DNA from: Streptomyces sp. LUP47B
Lineage (GTDB): Bacteria > Actinomycetota > Actinomycetes > Streptomycetales > Streptomycetaceae
NCBI RefSeq assembly: GCF_001746295.1
Contig: NZ_MJAH01000017.1
Span: forward strand, 62,001-126,000
Reading direction: 5' to 3'
Length of the DNA stretch: 64,000 bases
The notes under the pieces were generated by a model, which worked only from the letters and a program-made list of their open reading frames with translations, made no database searches and was not told where the DNA came from. A program made the position numbers and the translations under genes. Every line of letters starts with the position of its first letter. Within the stretch, counting starts at the first letter, position 1. Positions 26,461-34,737 of the stretch are shown here, one piece after another.

Positions 26461-27141
26461 TTACGGCTCGAACTTGTAGCCGAGACCCCGCACCGTCACC
26501 AGGTATCTCGGCGCACCCGGGTCCGGCTCGATCTTGGCGCGCAGGCGCTTGACGTGGACGTCGAGGGTCTTGGTGTCGCCGACGTAGTCGGCGCCCCAGA
26601 CGCGGTCGATGAGCTGCATGCGGGTCAGGACGCGGCCGGCGTTGCGCAGCAGCATCTCCAGCAGGTCGAACTCCTTGAGGGGCAGGTCGACCTTGGAGCC
26701 GGAGACCGTGACCACGTGGCGGTCCACGTCCATACGGACCGGACCGGCCTCCAGGGCGGCCGGGGTGACTTCCTCGGGCTCGCCGCGGCGGCGCAGGACG
26801 GCGCGGATGCGGGCGACCAGCTCGCGCGAGGAGAACGGCTTGGTGACATAGTCATCGGCTCCTATTTCCAGGCCGACGACCTTGTCGATCTCGCTGTCCT
26901 TGGCGGTCACCATGATGACGGGGACATTGGAGCGGCCGCGCAGCTGGCGGCAGACCTCCGTGCCGGGCAGGCCCGGCAGCATCAGGTCGAGGAGAACGAG
27001 GTCGGCGCCGTTGCGCTCGAACTCGTCGAGTCCGTCGGGGCCCGTGGTCGCGACAGCGACCTCGAAGCCCTCCTTGCGGAGCATGTAGGAAAGGGCGTCG
27101 GAGAAGGACTCCTCGTCCTCGACGACGAGCACTCGGGTCAC
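26461..27141 (-). CDS. phoP: PhoP, phosphate-starvation response regulator
   Basis: A 226-residue OmpR-family regulator of the Streptomyces phosphate regulon and of secondary metabolism. The receiver domain begins MTRVLVVEDEESFSDALSYM, with the phospho-Asp in LVLLDLMLPGLPG, then VTAKD and KPFSSRELVARIRAVLRRRG. The winged-helix output contains LKEFDLLEMLLRNAGRVLTR and the recognition helix region KTLDVHVKRLRAKIE. Its start overlaps the phoR stop by 4 nt (ATGA). Position beside phoR and divergent phoU confirms the identity. Confidence 0.95.
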   Translation of the reverse strand: MTRVLVVEDEESFSDALSYMLRKEGFEVAVATTGPDGLDEFERNGADLVLLDLMLPGLPGTEVCRQLRGRSNVPVIMVTAKDSEIDKVVGLEIGADDYVTKPFSSRELVARIRAVLRRRGEPEEVTPAALEAGPVRMDVDRHVVTVSGSKVDLPLKEFDLLEMLLRNAGRVLTRMQLIDRVWGADYVGDTKTLDVHVKRLRAKIEPDPGAPRYLVTVRGLGYKFEP

Positions 27142-28391
27142 GGAAGGACCTCCGGGGCGGGAAGCGGGTCGTAAGAAGCCGACTCGGGAGTGGGCCCGTC
27201 CTCGTCGTCGAGGTCGGGGTGCTGGAGCGCGCGGTCGCGGGCCGCGCCCGCCTCCGGCAGCCTGAGAGTGAACGTGGAGCCCTGTCCCTCAGAACTCCAC
27301 ACCGTGACCTCCCCGCCGTGCGAGGCGGCCACGTGCTTGACGATCGCGAGACCGAGTCCGGTACCGCCGGTCTGGCGGGAGCGGGCCGGGTCGACGCGGT
27401 AGAAGCGCTCGAAGATGCGCTCCTTGTCCTTGTCGGAGATACCGATGCCCTGGTCGGTGACGGCGACCTCGATCAGGTCGCCGCTCGGCACGGACACCCG
27501 GCGGGCGGCTATGCCGACCCGGGTGCGGGCGGGCGAGTAGTTGACGGCGTTCTCGACGAGGTTGCCGAGAGCGGCGGCGAGCTGGCCGCGGTTGCCCCAG
27601 ACCCGCAGCTCGGCCGCGCCGGCGGCGGCCATGGTGATCTGCTTGGTGCCCGCCTGGTGCCGGCACCGGTCGATGGCCTCGGCGACCAGCTCGTCCACCC
27701 GGACCGGCTCGGCGTCCTCCAGCGGGTCGTCGTTCTGCACCCGGGAGAGGTCGATGAGTTCCTGGACCAGGCTGGTCAGGCGAGTGGCCTCGATCTGCAT
27801 CCGGCCGGCGAAGCGCTCCACGGCCTCCGGGTCCTCCGAGGCGTCCATGACGGCCTCGGAAAGGAGGGAGAGCGCGCCGACGGGGGTCTTGAGCTCATGG
27901 CTGACATTCGCGACGAAGTCGCGTCGTACTGCTTCGATCCGCCGGGCCTCGGTGAGGTCCTCCACGAGGAGCAGCACCAGCCGGGAGCCGAGGGGCGCGA
28001 CACGCGCGGAGACCGCGAGTGCCTCCCCGCGTCCGGTCCCCCGCCTGGGCAGATCCAGCTCGACCTGCCGTATCTCCCCGTCCCTCCTGGTGTCCCGGGC
28101 CATCTGGAGCATCGGCTCCACGGAGAGCTTGCCGCCGCGGACCAGCCCGAGGGCGTACGCGGCGGAGCTGGCCTTGACCACGGCGTCGGCCTCGTCGAGG
28201 ACCACGGCCGAGGAGCGGAGCACGGAGAGGACGGTGTCCACGCCCGGCGGAAGCACCGGGTCCGTGTGCAGGGAGGTGCGGGTGGGGCGTTTCTGCTCCC
28301 GCTCGCTCCAGCGGAACGCCAGCATGGCGATGACACCGGTGAGCACACCGGCGATCGCTGCCGCTGCGGCGACCGCCGCGTTCACGTCCAT
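27138..28391 (-). CDS. phoR: PhoR (SenX3-like) phosphate sensor kinase
   Basis: A 417-residue sensor kinase partnering PhoP. One membrane helix (AAAAAIAGVLTGVIAMLAF) lies at the N-terminus, followed by a PAS-like domain. The phosphoryl-accepting His is in FVANVSHELKTPVGALSLLS near residue 170, and ATP is bound through GNLVENAVNYSPA, DQGIGI and GGTGLGLAIVKHVAASHGG. Sensing is expected through the PstSCAB/PhoU complex rather than a large external domain. It is divergent from phoU with PHO-box-like repeats in the 223-nt gap. Confidence 0.94.
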   Translation of the reverse strand: MDVNAAVAAAAAIAGVLTGVIAMLAFRWSEREQKRPTRTSLHTDPVLPPGVDTVLSVLRSSAVVLDEADAVVKASSAAYALGLVRGGKLSVEPMLQMARDTRRDGEIRQVELDLPRRGTGRGEALAVSARVAPLGSRLVLLLVEDLTEARRIEAVRRDFVANVSHELKTPVGALSLLSEAVMDASEDPEAVERFAGRMQIEATRLTSLVQELIDLSRVQNDDPLEDAEPVRVDELVAEAIDRCRHQAGTKQITMAAAGAAELRVWGNRGQLAAALGNLVENAVNYSPARTRVGIAARRVSVPSGDLIEVAVTDQGIGISDKDKERIFERFYRVDPARSRQTGGTGLGLAIVKHVAASHGGEVTVWSSEGQGSTFTLRLPEAGAARDRALQHPDLDDEDGPTPESASYDPLPAPEVLP

Positions 28392-28464
28392 GCCTCCAGG
28401 TTAGGCATGGGATCGGTCCTGGCCACAGCCGTCCGAGTGCGAGCTCGAACACTCGTCGCCCAGA

Positions 28465-28497
28465 GTTCACCTTGGAGCCAGTATTGGTTCATTTGGG
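28465..28497 (+). promoter_or_regulatory. PHO box (PhoP direct-repeat operator)
   Basis: Three contiguous 11-nt units are seen: GTTCACCTTGG (28465-28475), AGCCAGTATTG (28476-28486) and GTTCATTTGGG (28487-28497). The first and third match the Streptomyces PhoP direct-repeat unit GTTCACC; the middle is degenerate. The site lies between divergent phoR-phoP and phoU, so it can serve both. Confidence 0.75.
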
Positions 28498-28614
28498 AGG
28501 GCGGAAACGGACGCGTACAGGGCCGAACGTGGGAGCGTGGGGTACGCAGCACCGGTTTCGCGGCCGGTTTTGGCCCCTGGAACCCACAGGAATGACGTAC
28601 GAGAGGGAACCCTG

Positions 28615-29304
28615 ATGCGGGACGCGTACCACGAGGAACTTGATTCGATCGGCGACGGTCTGGTGGAGATGGCCCGGCTGGTCGGCTCGGCGATCGGACG
28701 CGCCACGACGGCCATCCTCGACTCCGACCTGAAGCTGGCCGAGAGTGTGATCGAGGCCGACCAGAAGGTGGACGACCTCCAGCACGACCTGGAGGCCCGG
28801 GCGATAGCGCTGCTCGCCCGGCAGCAGCCGGTGGCGACGGACCTGCGGATCGTCGTGACCTCGCTGCGCATGTCGGCCGACCTGGAGCGCTCCGGCGACC
28901 TGGCCCAGCACGTGGCGAAGCTGGCCCGCCTGCGCTTCCCCGAGAAGGCCATCCCGCACGACCTGCACGCGACCATCCTGGAGATGGGCCAGCTCGCCCA
29001 GCGCCTGATGGCGAAGGCCGCCGAGGTCATCGTCACCAAGGACGTCGACCTGGCGCTCCAGCTGGAGCAGGACGACGACGAGATGGACCTGCTGCACCGC
29101 ACGCTCTTCCAGCACCTGCTGGACGACAAGTGGAAGCACGGCATCGAGACGGCGGTCGACGTGACGCTGCTCGGCCGCTACTACGAGCGGTTCGCCGACC
29201 ACGCGGTGTCGGTCGCCAAGCGGGTGGTGTACCTGGTGACGGGTGAGCACGCGGACGAGATCCAGCAGGACATCCAGCCGGTGACAGGGGTGGAGGGGGC
29301 CTGA
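28615..29304 (+). CDS. phoU: PhoU phosphate-signalling protein
   Basis: A 229-residue all-helical protein made of two three-helix repeats, which links the phosphate ABC transporter to PhoR and dampens PhoP activation. It starts MRDAYHEELDSIGDGLVEMA. The two metal-binding helix motifs read SADLERSGDLAQHVAKLARL in the first repeat and ERFADHAVSVAKRVVYLVTG in the second. ATG 28615 follows GAGAGGGAA. The PHO box upstream implies induction by PhoP under phosphate limitation. Confidence 0.94.
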   Translation: MRDAYHEELDSIGDGLVEMARLVGSAIGRATTAILDSDLKLAESVIEADQKVDDLQHDLEARAIALLARQQPVATDLRIVVTSLRMSADLERSGDLAQHVAKLARLRFPEKAIPHDLHATILEMGQLAQRLMAKAAEVIVTKDVDLALQLEQDDDEMDLLHRTLFQHLLDDKWKHGIETAVDVTLLGRYYERFADHAVSVAKRVVYLVTGEHADEIQQDIQPVTGVEGA

Positions 29305-29442
29305 ACCCGGCGCCTTGGGGATGTTCGAGGCGTGGGCGAGCCTCTGTGCGCCGTTGATGCGCCCAGCGGGGCGGGCATGCAATGGGTACAGGGCCTGGTC
29401 CGACCGTCGGGACGTTCTGGCCCTCGCCTCGAGGAGGGACCC

Positions 29443-29601
29443 ATGGCCGAATCCCCCAGCACTCCCCAGCCGGACCCCACGCAGGAACGCCCGACCGAGC
29501 AGCCCGCCGCGATCAGGACCCTGACGGTCATCGGCGCGTGCGGCTGCGGATCGGGCTGCGGGTGCGGGTGCCAGTCGGGCAATCCGTGCCAGTGCGGCTG
29601 A
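29443..29601 (+). CDS. mtpA: small cysteine-rich metallothionein-like protein
   Basis: A 52-residue protein. The first 30 residues are polar (MAESPSTPQPDPTQERPTEQ); the rest reads TLTVIGACGCGSGCGCGCQS and then GNPCQCG, giving seven cysteines in CxC and CGCG spacings, typical of a metal-thiolate cluster protein. ATG 29443 has an excellent GAGGAGGG ribosome site. I recall that in S. coelicolor a metallothionein gene named mtpA follows phoU and belongs to the PHO regulon, and the position matches. Copper or zinc buffering is likely. Confidence 0.72.
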   Translation: MAESPSTPQPDPTQERPTEQPAAIRTLTVIGACGCGSGCGCGCQSGNPCQCG

Positions 29602-29606
29602 ATCCG

Positions 29607-29658
29607 GTACGACTGGATCTCGTACGGCTGGATCTCGTACGGCTGGATCTTGTACGAC
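29607..29658 (+). repeat. 3.5 tandem copies of a 15-bp repeat
   Basis: Units GTACGACTGGATCTC, GTACGGCTGGATCTC and GTACGGCTGGATCTT run head to tail from 29607 to 29651, followed by a partial GTACGAC. They begin 6 nt after the mtpA stop and end at the terminator stem, so they lie in the mtpA 3' untranslated region. Confidence 0.9.
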
Positions 29659-29659
29659 G

Positions 29660-29693
29660 ACGAGGGGCCCCGGGTGACACCGGGGCCCCTCGT
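29660..29693. terminator. terminator after mtpA
   Basis: A 14-bp perfect GC-rich stem (29660-29673 with 29680-29693) and a 6-nt loop, between mtpA and the convergent F420-reductase-like gene. Confidence 0.75.
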
Positions 29694-29727
29694 GGTGACG
29701 CGTGCACGCATCTGCGCGCTCCCGGGC

Positions 29728-30351
29728 TCAGCCGGTGAACTCGTCGACGCCGAGGGCGAAGTCCCAGTGGCCGACCCCGTTGTTGGCGAGGCTCACCGTG
29801 ACCAGGCCCATACCTTCCAGCCAGTGCGCCATCTTCAGGCCGCCGACGTCCAGCGGGCGCAGCCCGAGGCTCTCGACGAACGCCGCCACGTCCGCCTTGG
29901 ACTGCGCGTTGTCGCCGGCCATGAAGACAGTGGGCCGGCCCTTCTCCAGGACATTGCGGAAGATGGTGTTGAACGCCTTCACCACACTGGCGCCGGCCGG
30001 GGCCACCTTGGCGGCTTCCTGCGCGACCGAGGTCTCCTCGCTGTGGGCCAGTCCGTCGAACGTGGCGTTGAACGGGTTGCTGATGTCGACGATGACCTTG
30101 CCCGCGAGGGCGTCTCCGTACTCGGCGACGACCGGAACGACACCGTCGTACAACAGGGCCGTGATGACGATGTCCCCGGCCGGGACGGCGCCCCACTTGC
30201 CCGTCGTCGCGCCGCCGCCCAGAGCCTTGGCCAGGTCGTCGGCCTTGGACTGATCGCGTCCCATGACCTCGACGGTGTTGCCGCCCGCCACCGCGAGCGT
30301 GCCGATGGCGCGGGCCATGTTGCCCGTACCGATGAGGGTGATGCTGCTCAT
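29728..30351 (-). CDS. NADPH-dependent F420 reductase-family protein
   Basis: A 207-residue dinucleotide-binding protein of the NADP oxidoreductase, coenzyme F420-dependent family. The Rossmann loop is at the extreme N-terminus, MSSITLIGTGNMARAIGTLA, then VEVMGRDQSKADDLA and a conserved VIVDISNPFNAT segment. VVKAFNTIF and KMAHWLEGMGLVTV are typical of this family, which includes F420H2:NADP oxidoreductases and reductases of other substrates. It is placed 52 nt after the SDR gene on the same strand, and both are divergent from a LysR gene. Confidence 0.85.
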   Translation of the reverse strand: MSSITLIGTGNMARAIGTLAVAGGNTVEVMGRDQSKADDLAKALGGGATTGKWGAVPAGDIVITALLYDGVVPVVAEYGDALAGKVIVDISNPFNATFDGLAHSEETSVAQEAAKVAPAGASVVKAFNTIFRNVLEKGRPTVFMAGDNAQSKADVAAFVESLGLRPLDVGGLKMAHWLEGMGLVTVSLANNGVGHWDFALGVDEFTG

Positions 30352-30403
30352 GAGGTGTGCTCTCTTCCTTTGTGGGATGTGCCCGCGGAACTTCTGGTGT
30401 GAT

Positions 30404-31138
30404 TCAGATAGCAGTGGTGCCGCCGTCGGTGACCAGTTCCAGGCCGTTGACATAGCTGGAGTCGTCGGAGGCGAGGAACAGGGCGACCGTGGCGATTTCT
30501 TCGGGGCGGCCCATCTTTCCGCGAGGAATGAGGGATTCGAATTGGGCCCTGGTCGCCTCGTCGAACAGTTCCTCCTGCTTGGCGGTGGCGACCTGGCCGG
30601 GGGTCAGAACGTTGACCCGGATCTTGCGGTCGCGCAGTTCGTTGAGCCAGACGCGGGCCCAGGCCTGCTGGACGGCCTTGCTTCCCGCGTAGAGGCTCCA
30701 GCCGGGGAAGGCGCCGAGCGAGGCGTTGGATCCGGTCATGAAGATCGAGCCGTTGTCATTGATCAGCGGCAGTGCCTTCTGCACGGTGAACAGGGTGCCG
30801 CGCGCGTTGAGCAGGAAGGCGCGGTCGAACTGCTCCTCGGTGATCTCGCCGAGGACGGCGGGCTCGCCCATCCCGGCGCTGGCCCACAGCACGTCGATCG
30901 AGCCCTTCTCCCGCTTGACGGTGTCGTACAAGCGGTCCAGGTCGTCCAGGTCGCTCGCGTCACCCTGGACGGCGGTGACGTTGCGGCCGATCAGCTTGAC
31001 GGCGTCGTCCAGTGCTTCCTGCCGCCGGGCCTGGATGAAGACGTGTGCTCCTTCCTCGACGAACAGTTTGGCGCCGGCCAGTGCCATGCCGGTGGATGCG
31101 CCGGTGATCACCGCTACCTTGCCATCGAGCTTTCCCAC
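30404..31138 (-). CDS. short-chain dehydrogenase/reductase
   Basis: A 244-residue classical SDR. The nucleotide loop reads VAVITGASTGMALAGAKLFV, so the usual third glycine of TGxxxGxG is replaced, which is unusual. The catalytic set is present: Asn in LLNARG, Ser in GSNASLGAF, and SLYAGSKAV (YxxxK). The C-terminus SSYVNGLELVTDGGTTAI is standard. GTG 31138 is favoured over GTG 31144 because GGAG lies 5 nt before it. With the downstream F420-reductase-like gene and the divergent LysR regulator it forms a likely regulated operon of unknown substrate. Confidence 0.85.
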   Translation of the reverse strand: MGKLDGKVAVITGASTGMALAGAKLFVEEGAHVFIQARRQEALDDAVKLIGRNVTAVQGDASDLDDLDRLYDTVKREKGSIDVLWASAGMGEPAVLGEITEEQFDRAFLLNARGTLFTVQKALPLINDNGSIFMTGSNASLGAFPGWSLYAGSKAVQQAWARVWLNELRDRKIRVNVLTPGQVATAKQEELFDEATRAQFESLIPRGKMGRPEEIATVALFLASDDSSYVNGLELVTDGGTTAI

Positions 31139-31180
31139 GATCACTCCGTTGAATTGATGGGTATCCGAAAAAATTCCGAT

Positions 31181-31210
31181 GCCGAATTCTTCTGCCGAAT
31201 TCGATTCGGC
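31181..31210. promoter_or_regulatory. candidate LysR operator in SDR/LysR divergent region
   Basis: GCCGAATTC occurs twice (31181-31189 and 31194-31202). The second copy forms arms GCCGAAT/ATTCGGC (31194-31210, 3-nt centre). It lies between the divergent SDR and LysR genes, where such a regulator would bind. The regulator-site link is inferred. Confidence 0.45.
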
Positions 31211-31312
31211 CCCAATAGGTACTTATTAAGGCTGCCATCCATCTGAACGGGTGTCCAAGACCTCTTTTAGGCGCGGTGATACCCTGGAGGCATCACCGGA
31301 TTGGGAGATGCC

Positions 31313-32227
31313 ATGGAGGATATGGACCTGCGTAAACTGCGCTACTTCGTCGCCGTGGCCGACCGGTTGCACTTCGGCCGCGCCGCCGATGAGCTGCATA
31401 TCGCGCAGCCGGTGCTCAGCCGGCAGATCCGCGCGCTCGAGCAGGATCTCGGTGTCTCGCTGTTCACCAGGGACCGTCACGGCGTGGCGTTGACCGACGC
31501 GGGCCGCCAGCTGCTGGCCGACGCCGGTCCGCTGCTCGCGTCCGCGCACGCGGCCCGCCGCCGGGTGTCCGCGGCGGCCCGGGGCGGTCGGCGGCTGATG
31601 GTCGGTTTCCGGGCCGGCATCCCGGTCATCCCGGCGGCGCGGGCCTTCGAGGCCCGGCACCCGGACGTGGTCGTGGACGTACAGCGCATCGAGGGGGACG
31701 ACCAGGCCGCGATGCTCCTCGACGGCCGTATCGACGTCGCCTATGTGCGGCTGCCCCTCGACGAGGTGGGCCTGCGCGTCCTCCCGCTGTACACCGAGCC
31801 GCGGGTGGCGGTACTGCCCGCCGGCCACCGGCTGGCCGGCAAGGAGGAGCTCACCGAGGCCGACCTGGCCGGCGAACCCCTGCTCTGGCACGCCGACCCC
31901 AACACACAGCCCACCCGACGCCCGCACCCCAACGCCGGGTACCTGGTACGCGGAGTGGACGAGACCCTCGAGCACGTCGCGGCCGGCCGGGGCATCTCCT
32001 TCCTGGCCCGCTCGGCATCCGTCTTCTACTCACATCCGGACGTCGTCTACGTGCCCGTCCCGGACCTGACACCCGACCAGGTGTGCCTCGCGACAGCGGC
32101 ATCGCACACCTCACCAGTGATCGACGACTTCATCACCGCGGCCCAGACGACCGCCGAGATCACAGCGGAATGCGGGAACTACGAAATGTGGCAGCAGGCA
32201 AGCGATGCCGTTCCACAGCACGGTTGA
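31313..32227 (+). CDS. LysR-family transcriptional regulator
   Basis: A 304-residue LysR regulator. The N-terminal winged helix is LRKLRYFVAVADRLHFGRAA and LHIAQPVLSRQIRALEQDLG, followed by the linker helix and the two-lobed effector domain (LLDGRIDVAYVRLPLDEVGL). It resembles the LysR group that controls divergent SDR or oxidoreductase genes. ATG 31313 is chosen for GGGAG 5 nt upstream; a TTG at 31301 is possible. It probably activates or represses the SDR/F420-reductase pair and itself through the repeats in the shared 175-nt control region. Confidence 0.9.
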   Translation: MEDMDLRKLRYFVAVADRLHFGRAADELHIAQPVLSRQIRALEQDLGVSLFTRDRHGVALTDAGRQLLADAGPLLASAHAARRRVSAAARGGRRLMVGFRAGIPVIPAARAFEARHPDVVVDVQRIEGDDQAAMLLDGRIDVAYVRLPLDEVGLRVLPLYTEPRVAVLPAGHRLAGKEELTEADLAGEPLLWHADPNTQPTRRPHPNAGYLVRGVDETLEHVAAGRGISFLARSASVFYSHPDVVYVPVPDLTPDQVCLATAASHTSPVIDDFITAAQTTAEITAECGNYEMWQQASDAVPQHG

Positions 32228-32251
32228 AATTGGTGGGCCCAGGGCATGAAA

Positions 32252-32290
32252 ACGCCCCTGAGCCGCGCTATATGCGCAGGTCAGGGGCGT
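32252..32290. terminator. bidirectional terminator, LysR/gpmA
   Basis: Arms ACGCCCCTGA (32252-32261) and TCAGGGGCGT (32281-32290) form a perfect 10-bp stem around a 19-nt loop between two convergent genes. Confidence 0.65.
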
Positions 32291-32301
32291 GATCACAACC
32301 C

Positions 32302-33063
32302 CTACTTCTTCTTGCCCTGGTTCTTGACCGCCTCGATGGCCGCCGCGGCCGCCTCCGGGTCCAGGTACTTGCCGCCCGGGGTGACCGGGTTGAAGGACGC
32401 GTCGAGTTCGTAGTACAGGGGGATGCCCGTCGGGATGTTCAGGCCCGCGATGTCGGCGTCGGAGATGCCGTCCAGGTGCTTGACCAGGGCGCGGAGGCTG
32501 TTGCCGTGGGCCGCGACCAGGACCGTGCGGCCCGTCAGGAGGTCCGGGACGATGCCGTCGTACCAGTACGGGAGCATGCGGACGACGACGTCCTTCAGGC
32601 ACTCCGTGCGGGGGCGGAGCTCCGGGGGGATCGTGGCGTAGCGCGGGTCCGACGCCTGGGAGAACTCGGAGTCGTCGGACAGCGGGGGCGGCGGGGTGTC
32701 GTAGGAGCGGCGCCACAGCATGAACTGCTCCTCGCCGAACTCCGCGAGGGTCTGGGCCTTGTCCTTGCCCTGGAGGGCGCCGTAGTGGCGCTCGTTCAGG
32801 CGCCAGGAGCGGTGGACCGGGATCCAGTGGCGGTCCGAGGACTCCAGCGCCAGCTGGGCGGTGCGGATCGCGCGCTTCTGGAGGGACGTGTGGACCACGT
32901 CGGGCAGGAGGTCGGCGTCCTTCAGGAGTTCGCCGCCGCGGACTGCCTCCTTCTCGCCCTTCTCGTTGAGGTTGACGTCCACCCAGCCGGTGAACAGGTT
33001 CTTCGCGTTCCATTCGCTCTCGCCGTGGCGGAGGAGGATCAGCTTGTACGGTGCGTCGGCCAT
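32302..33063 (-). CDS. gpmA: 2,3-bisphosphoglycerate-dependent phosphoglycerate mutase
   Basis: A 253-residue glycolytic enzyme interconverting 3- and 2-phosphoglycerate. The phosphohistidine is in LILLRHGESEWNAKNLFTGW (His about 13). LNERHYGALQGKDKAQTLAE carries the acid residue, and VLVAAHGNSLRALVKHLDGI carries the second catalytic His. The Lys-rich tail EAVKNQGKKK is typical for actinobacterial enzymes. It starts at ATG 33063 and is monocistronic, with a terminator shared with the LysR gene. Confidence 0.95.
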   Translation of the reverse strand: MADAPYKLILLRHGESEWNAKNLFTGWVDVNLNEKGEKEAVRGGELLKDADLLPDVVHTSLQKRAIRTAQLALESSDRHWIPVHRSWRLNERHYGALQGKDKAQTLAEFGEEQFMLWRRSYDTPPPPLSDDSEFSQASDPRYATIPPELRPRTECLKDVVVRMLPYWYDGIVPDLLTGRTVLVAAHGNSLRALVKHLDGISDADIAGLNIPTGIPLYYELDASFNPVTPGGKYLDPEAAAAAIEAVKNQGKKK

Positions 33064-33215
33064 GCGTATGAGCGTAATCCACGCCTTCGGTCCGGGTGGT
33101 GCCCGCTCGACAGACGGACGGTTGACGGGATCTGTTAATTGAGTGGCCCGTGGTCAGCTGGTCTTCGTAAGTTGTGCTCACTTCCTGAGCCGCTTACACA
33201 CATGGGGGACCATCC

Positions 33216-34475
33216 ATGCCACTCGCCACCCTGAGACGCGCCACCCGCGAGACCGTCTCCGGGCTCCCCCGCGAGTTCTGGTGGCTGTGGACCAGCACCC
33301 TCGTCAACCGGCTGGGCGCCTTCGTCGCCACCTTCATGGCCCTGTACCTCACCCTCGACCGCGGCTACTCCGCCTCCTACGCCGGCCTCGTCGCCTCACT
33401 GCACGGTCTTGGCGGGGTCGTCTCGTCGATCGGGGCGGGGGTGATGACCGACCGGCTCGGACGGCGGCCCACCCTGCTCGTCGCGCAGTCCGCCACCGCC
33501 GCCTCCGTCGTGCTGCTCGGCTTCATGCACCACCCCGTCGCCATCGCCGCCGTCGCGTTCCTGGTCGGCATGGCCTCGAACGCCTCCCGGCCGGCCGTGC
33601 AGGCGATGATGGCCGACATCGTGCGGCCCGAGGACCGGGTCAGGGCCTTCTCGCTCAACTACTGGGCCATCAACCTCGGTTTCGCCGTCTCCTCCATGGC
33701 CGCCGGGTTCATCGCCGAGTACAGCTATCTCGCGGGCTTCCTGATCGAGGCCGGGATGACGGCCGTCTGCGCGGTCCTCGTCTTCCTCAAGCTGCCCGAG
33801 TCCCGGCCCGCCGCACCGCAGGCGGCGCAGGCGCGCAACGACGTCGGCCTCGGCACCGTCCTGCGCGACCGGCGGTTCATGAGCGTCGTGGGGCTGTCCT
33901 TCCTGGTCGCCGTGATCTTCCAGCAGGGTTCCATCGGACTGCCCGTCGCGATGGGCGAGGCCGGGTTCACGCCCGCGGACTACGGCCTGGCCATCGCCCT
34001 GAACGGCGTCCTGATCGTCGCGCTGCAGATCCCGGTGACCCGGTTCATCCAGGACCGGGACCCGCAGCGACTCCTGGTGGTCTCGTCCCTGCTGGCGGGT
34101 TACGGCTTCGGGCTCACCGCCTTCGCCGGGTCCGTCGGCCTCTTCGCCCTCACCGTCTGCGTGTGGACCCTGGGCGAGATGATCAACGCACCCACCCAGA
34201 CCGGGCTCGTCGTCCGTCTCTCCCCCGCCCACGGCCGCGGCCGCTACCAGGGCATGTACACCCTGTCCTGGTCCCTCGCCGCCCTCGTGGCACCGCTCAT
34301 GTCCGGTTTCGTCATCGACCGGTTCGGTGCGGAGTGGCTGTGGGGGCTGTGCGCGGTCGTCGGGACGGTGGCGGCGACGGGGTACGCCGCCCTCATGCGC
34401 CGCCTGCCCGGGGATACGGCCGCCGAGACCGCCGTAGCCGAGAAGTCCGCCGCCACCGAGGCCAGCCCGGCCTGA
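33216..34475 (+). CDS. MFS transporter
   Basis: A 419-residue major-facilitator protein with about 12 membrane helices. The family loop between helices 2 and 3 reads VMTDRLGRRPTLLVAQSATA (GxxxDRxGRR), and the second half has the related FVIDRFGAEWLWGL. The layout is that of drug/H+ antiporters, but the substrate cannot be inferred. ATG 33216 is preceded by ATGGGGGACC. A TnpB element is inserted immediately downstream, starting about 35 nt after the stop. Confidence 0.88.
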   Translation: MPLATLRRATRETVSGLPREFWWLWTSTLVNRLGAFVATFMALYLTLDRGYSASYAGLVASLHGLGGVVSSIGAGVMTDRLGRRPTLLVAQSATAASVVLLGFMHHPVAIAAVAFLVGMASNASRPAVQAMMADIVRPEDRVRAFSLNYWAINLGFAVSSMAAGFIAEYSYLAGFLIEAGMTAVCAVLVFLKLPESRPAAPQAAQARNDVGLGTVLRDRRFMSVVGLSFLVAVIFQQGSIGLPVAMGEAGFTPADYGLAIALNGVLIVALQIPVTRFIQDRDPQRLLVVSSLLAGYGFGLTAFAGSVGLFALTVCVWTLGEMINAPTQTGLVVRLSPAHGRGRYQGMYTLSWSLAALVAPLMSGFVIDRFGAEWLWGLCAVVGTVAATGYAALMRRLPGDTAAETAVAEKSAATEASPA

Positions 34476-34525
34476 TCCCGAGGCCACCCCGGCCTGAGAT
34501 CCGTCACCTGATTCTTGCGAGGATG

Positions 34526-34545
34526 CCCCGGCGTTCACGCCGGGG
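34526..34545 (+). repeat. left-end hairpin of second TnpB element
   Basis: A perfect 8-bp stem with TTCA loop, followed by AGGAATC. It is the left partner of the right-end hairpin at 35977-35997. Confidence 0.75.
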
Positions 34546-34737
34546 AGGAATCGCATCCCGTGGATGGCGACGCGGAGCGCCCGCAAGGCCGCCGGCGGAG
34601 CCGGGAAGCGAAGGGGTGTGCCCGTGTTCGCTGGTGGGGGTGGCTTCGCCGTAGTGGGGTACGGGTGTGCGCGTGTCGCACGTACGGTCTCTTCGTGGAA
34701 GCTGCGGCGATCGGGCGGGGTGTGGGAGGGGCATGTC

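Noticed and set aside
29607..29658. CRISPR-like array after mtpA
   Set aside because: The 15-bp units are directly adjacent with no spacers; this is a simple tandem repeat.
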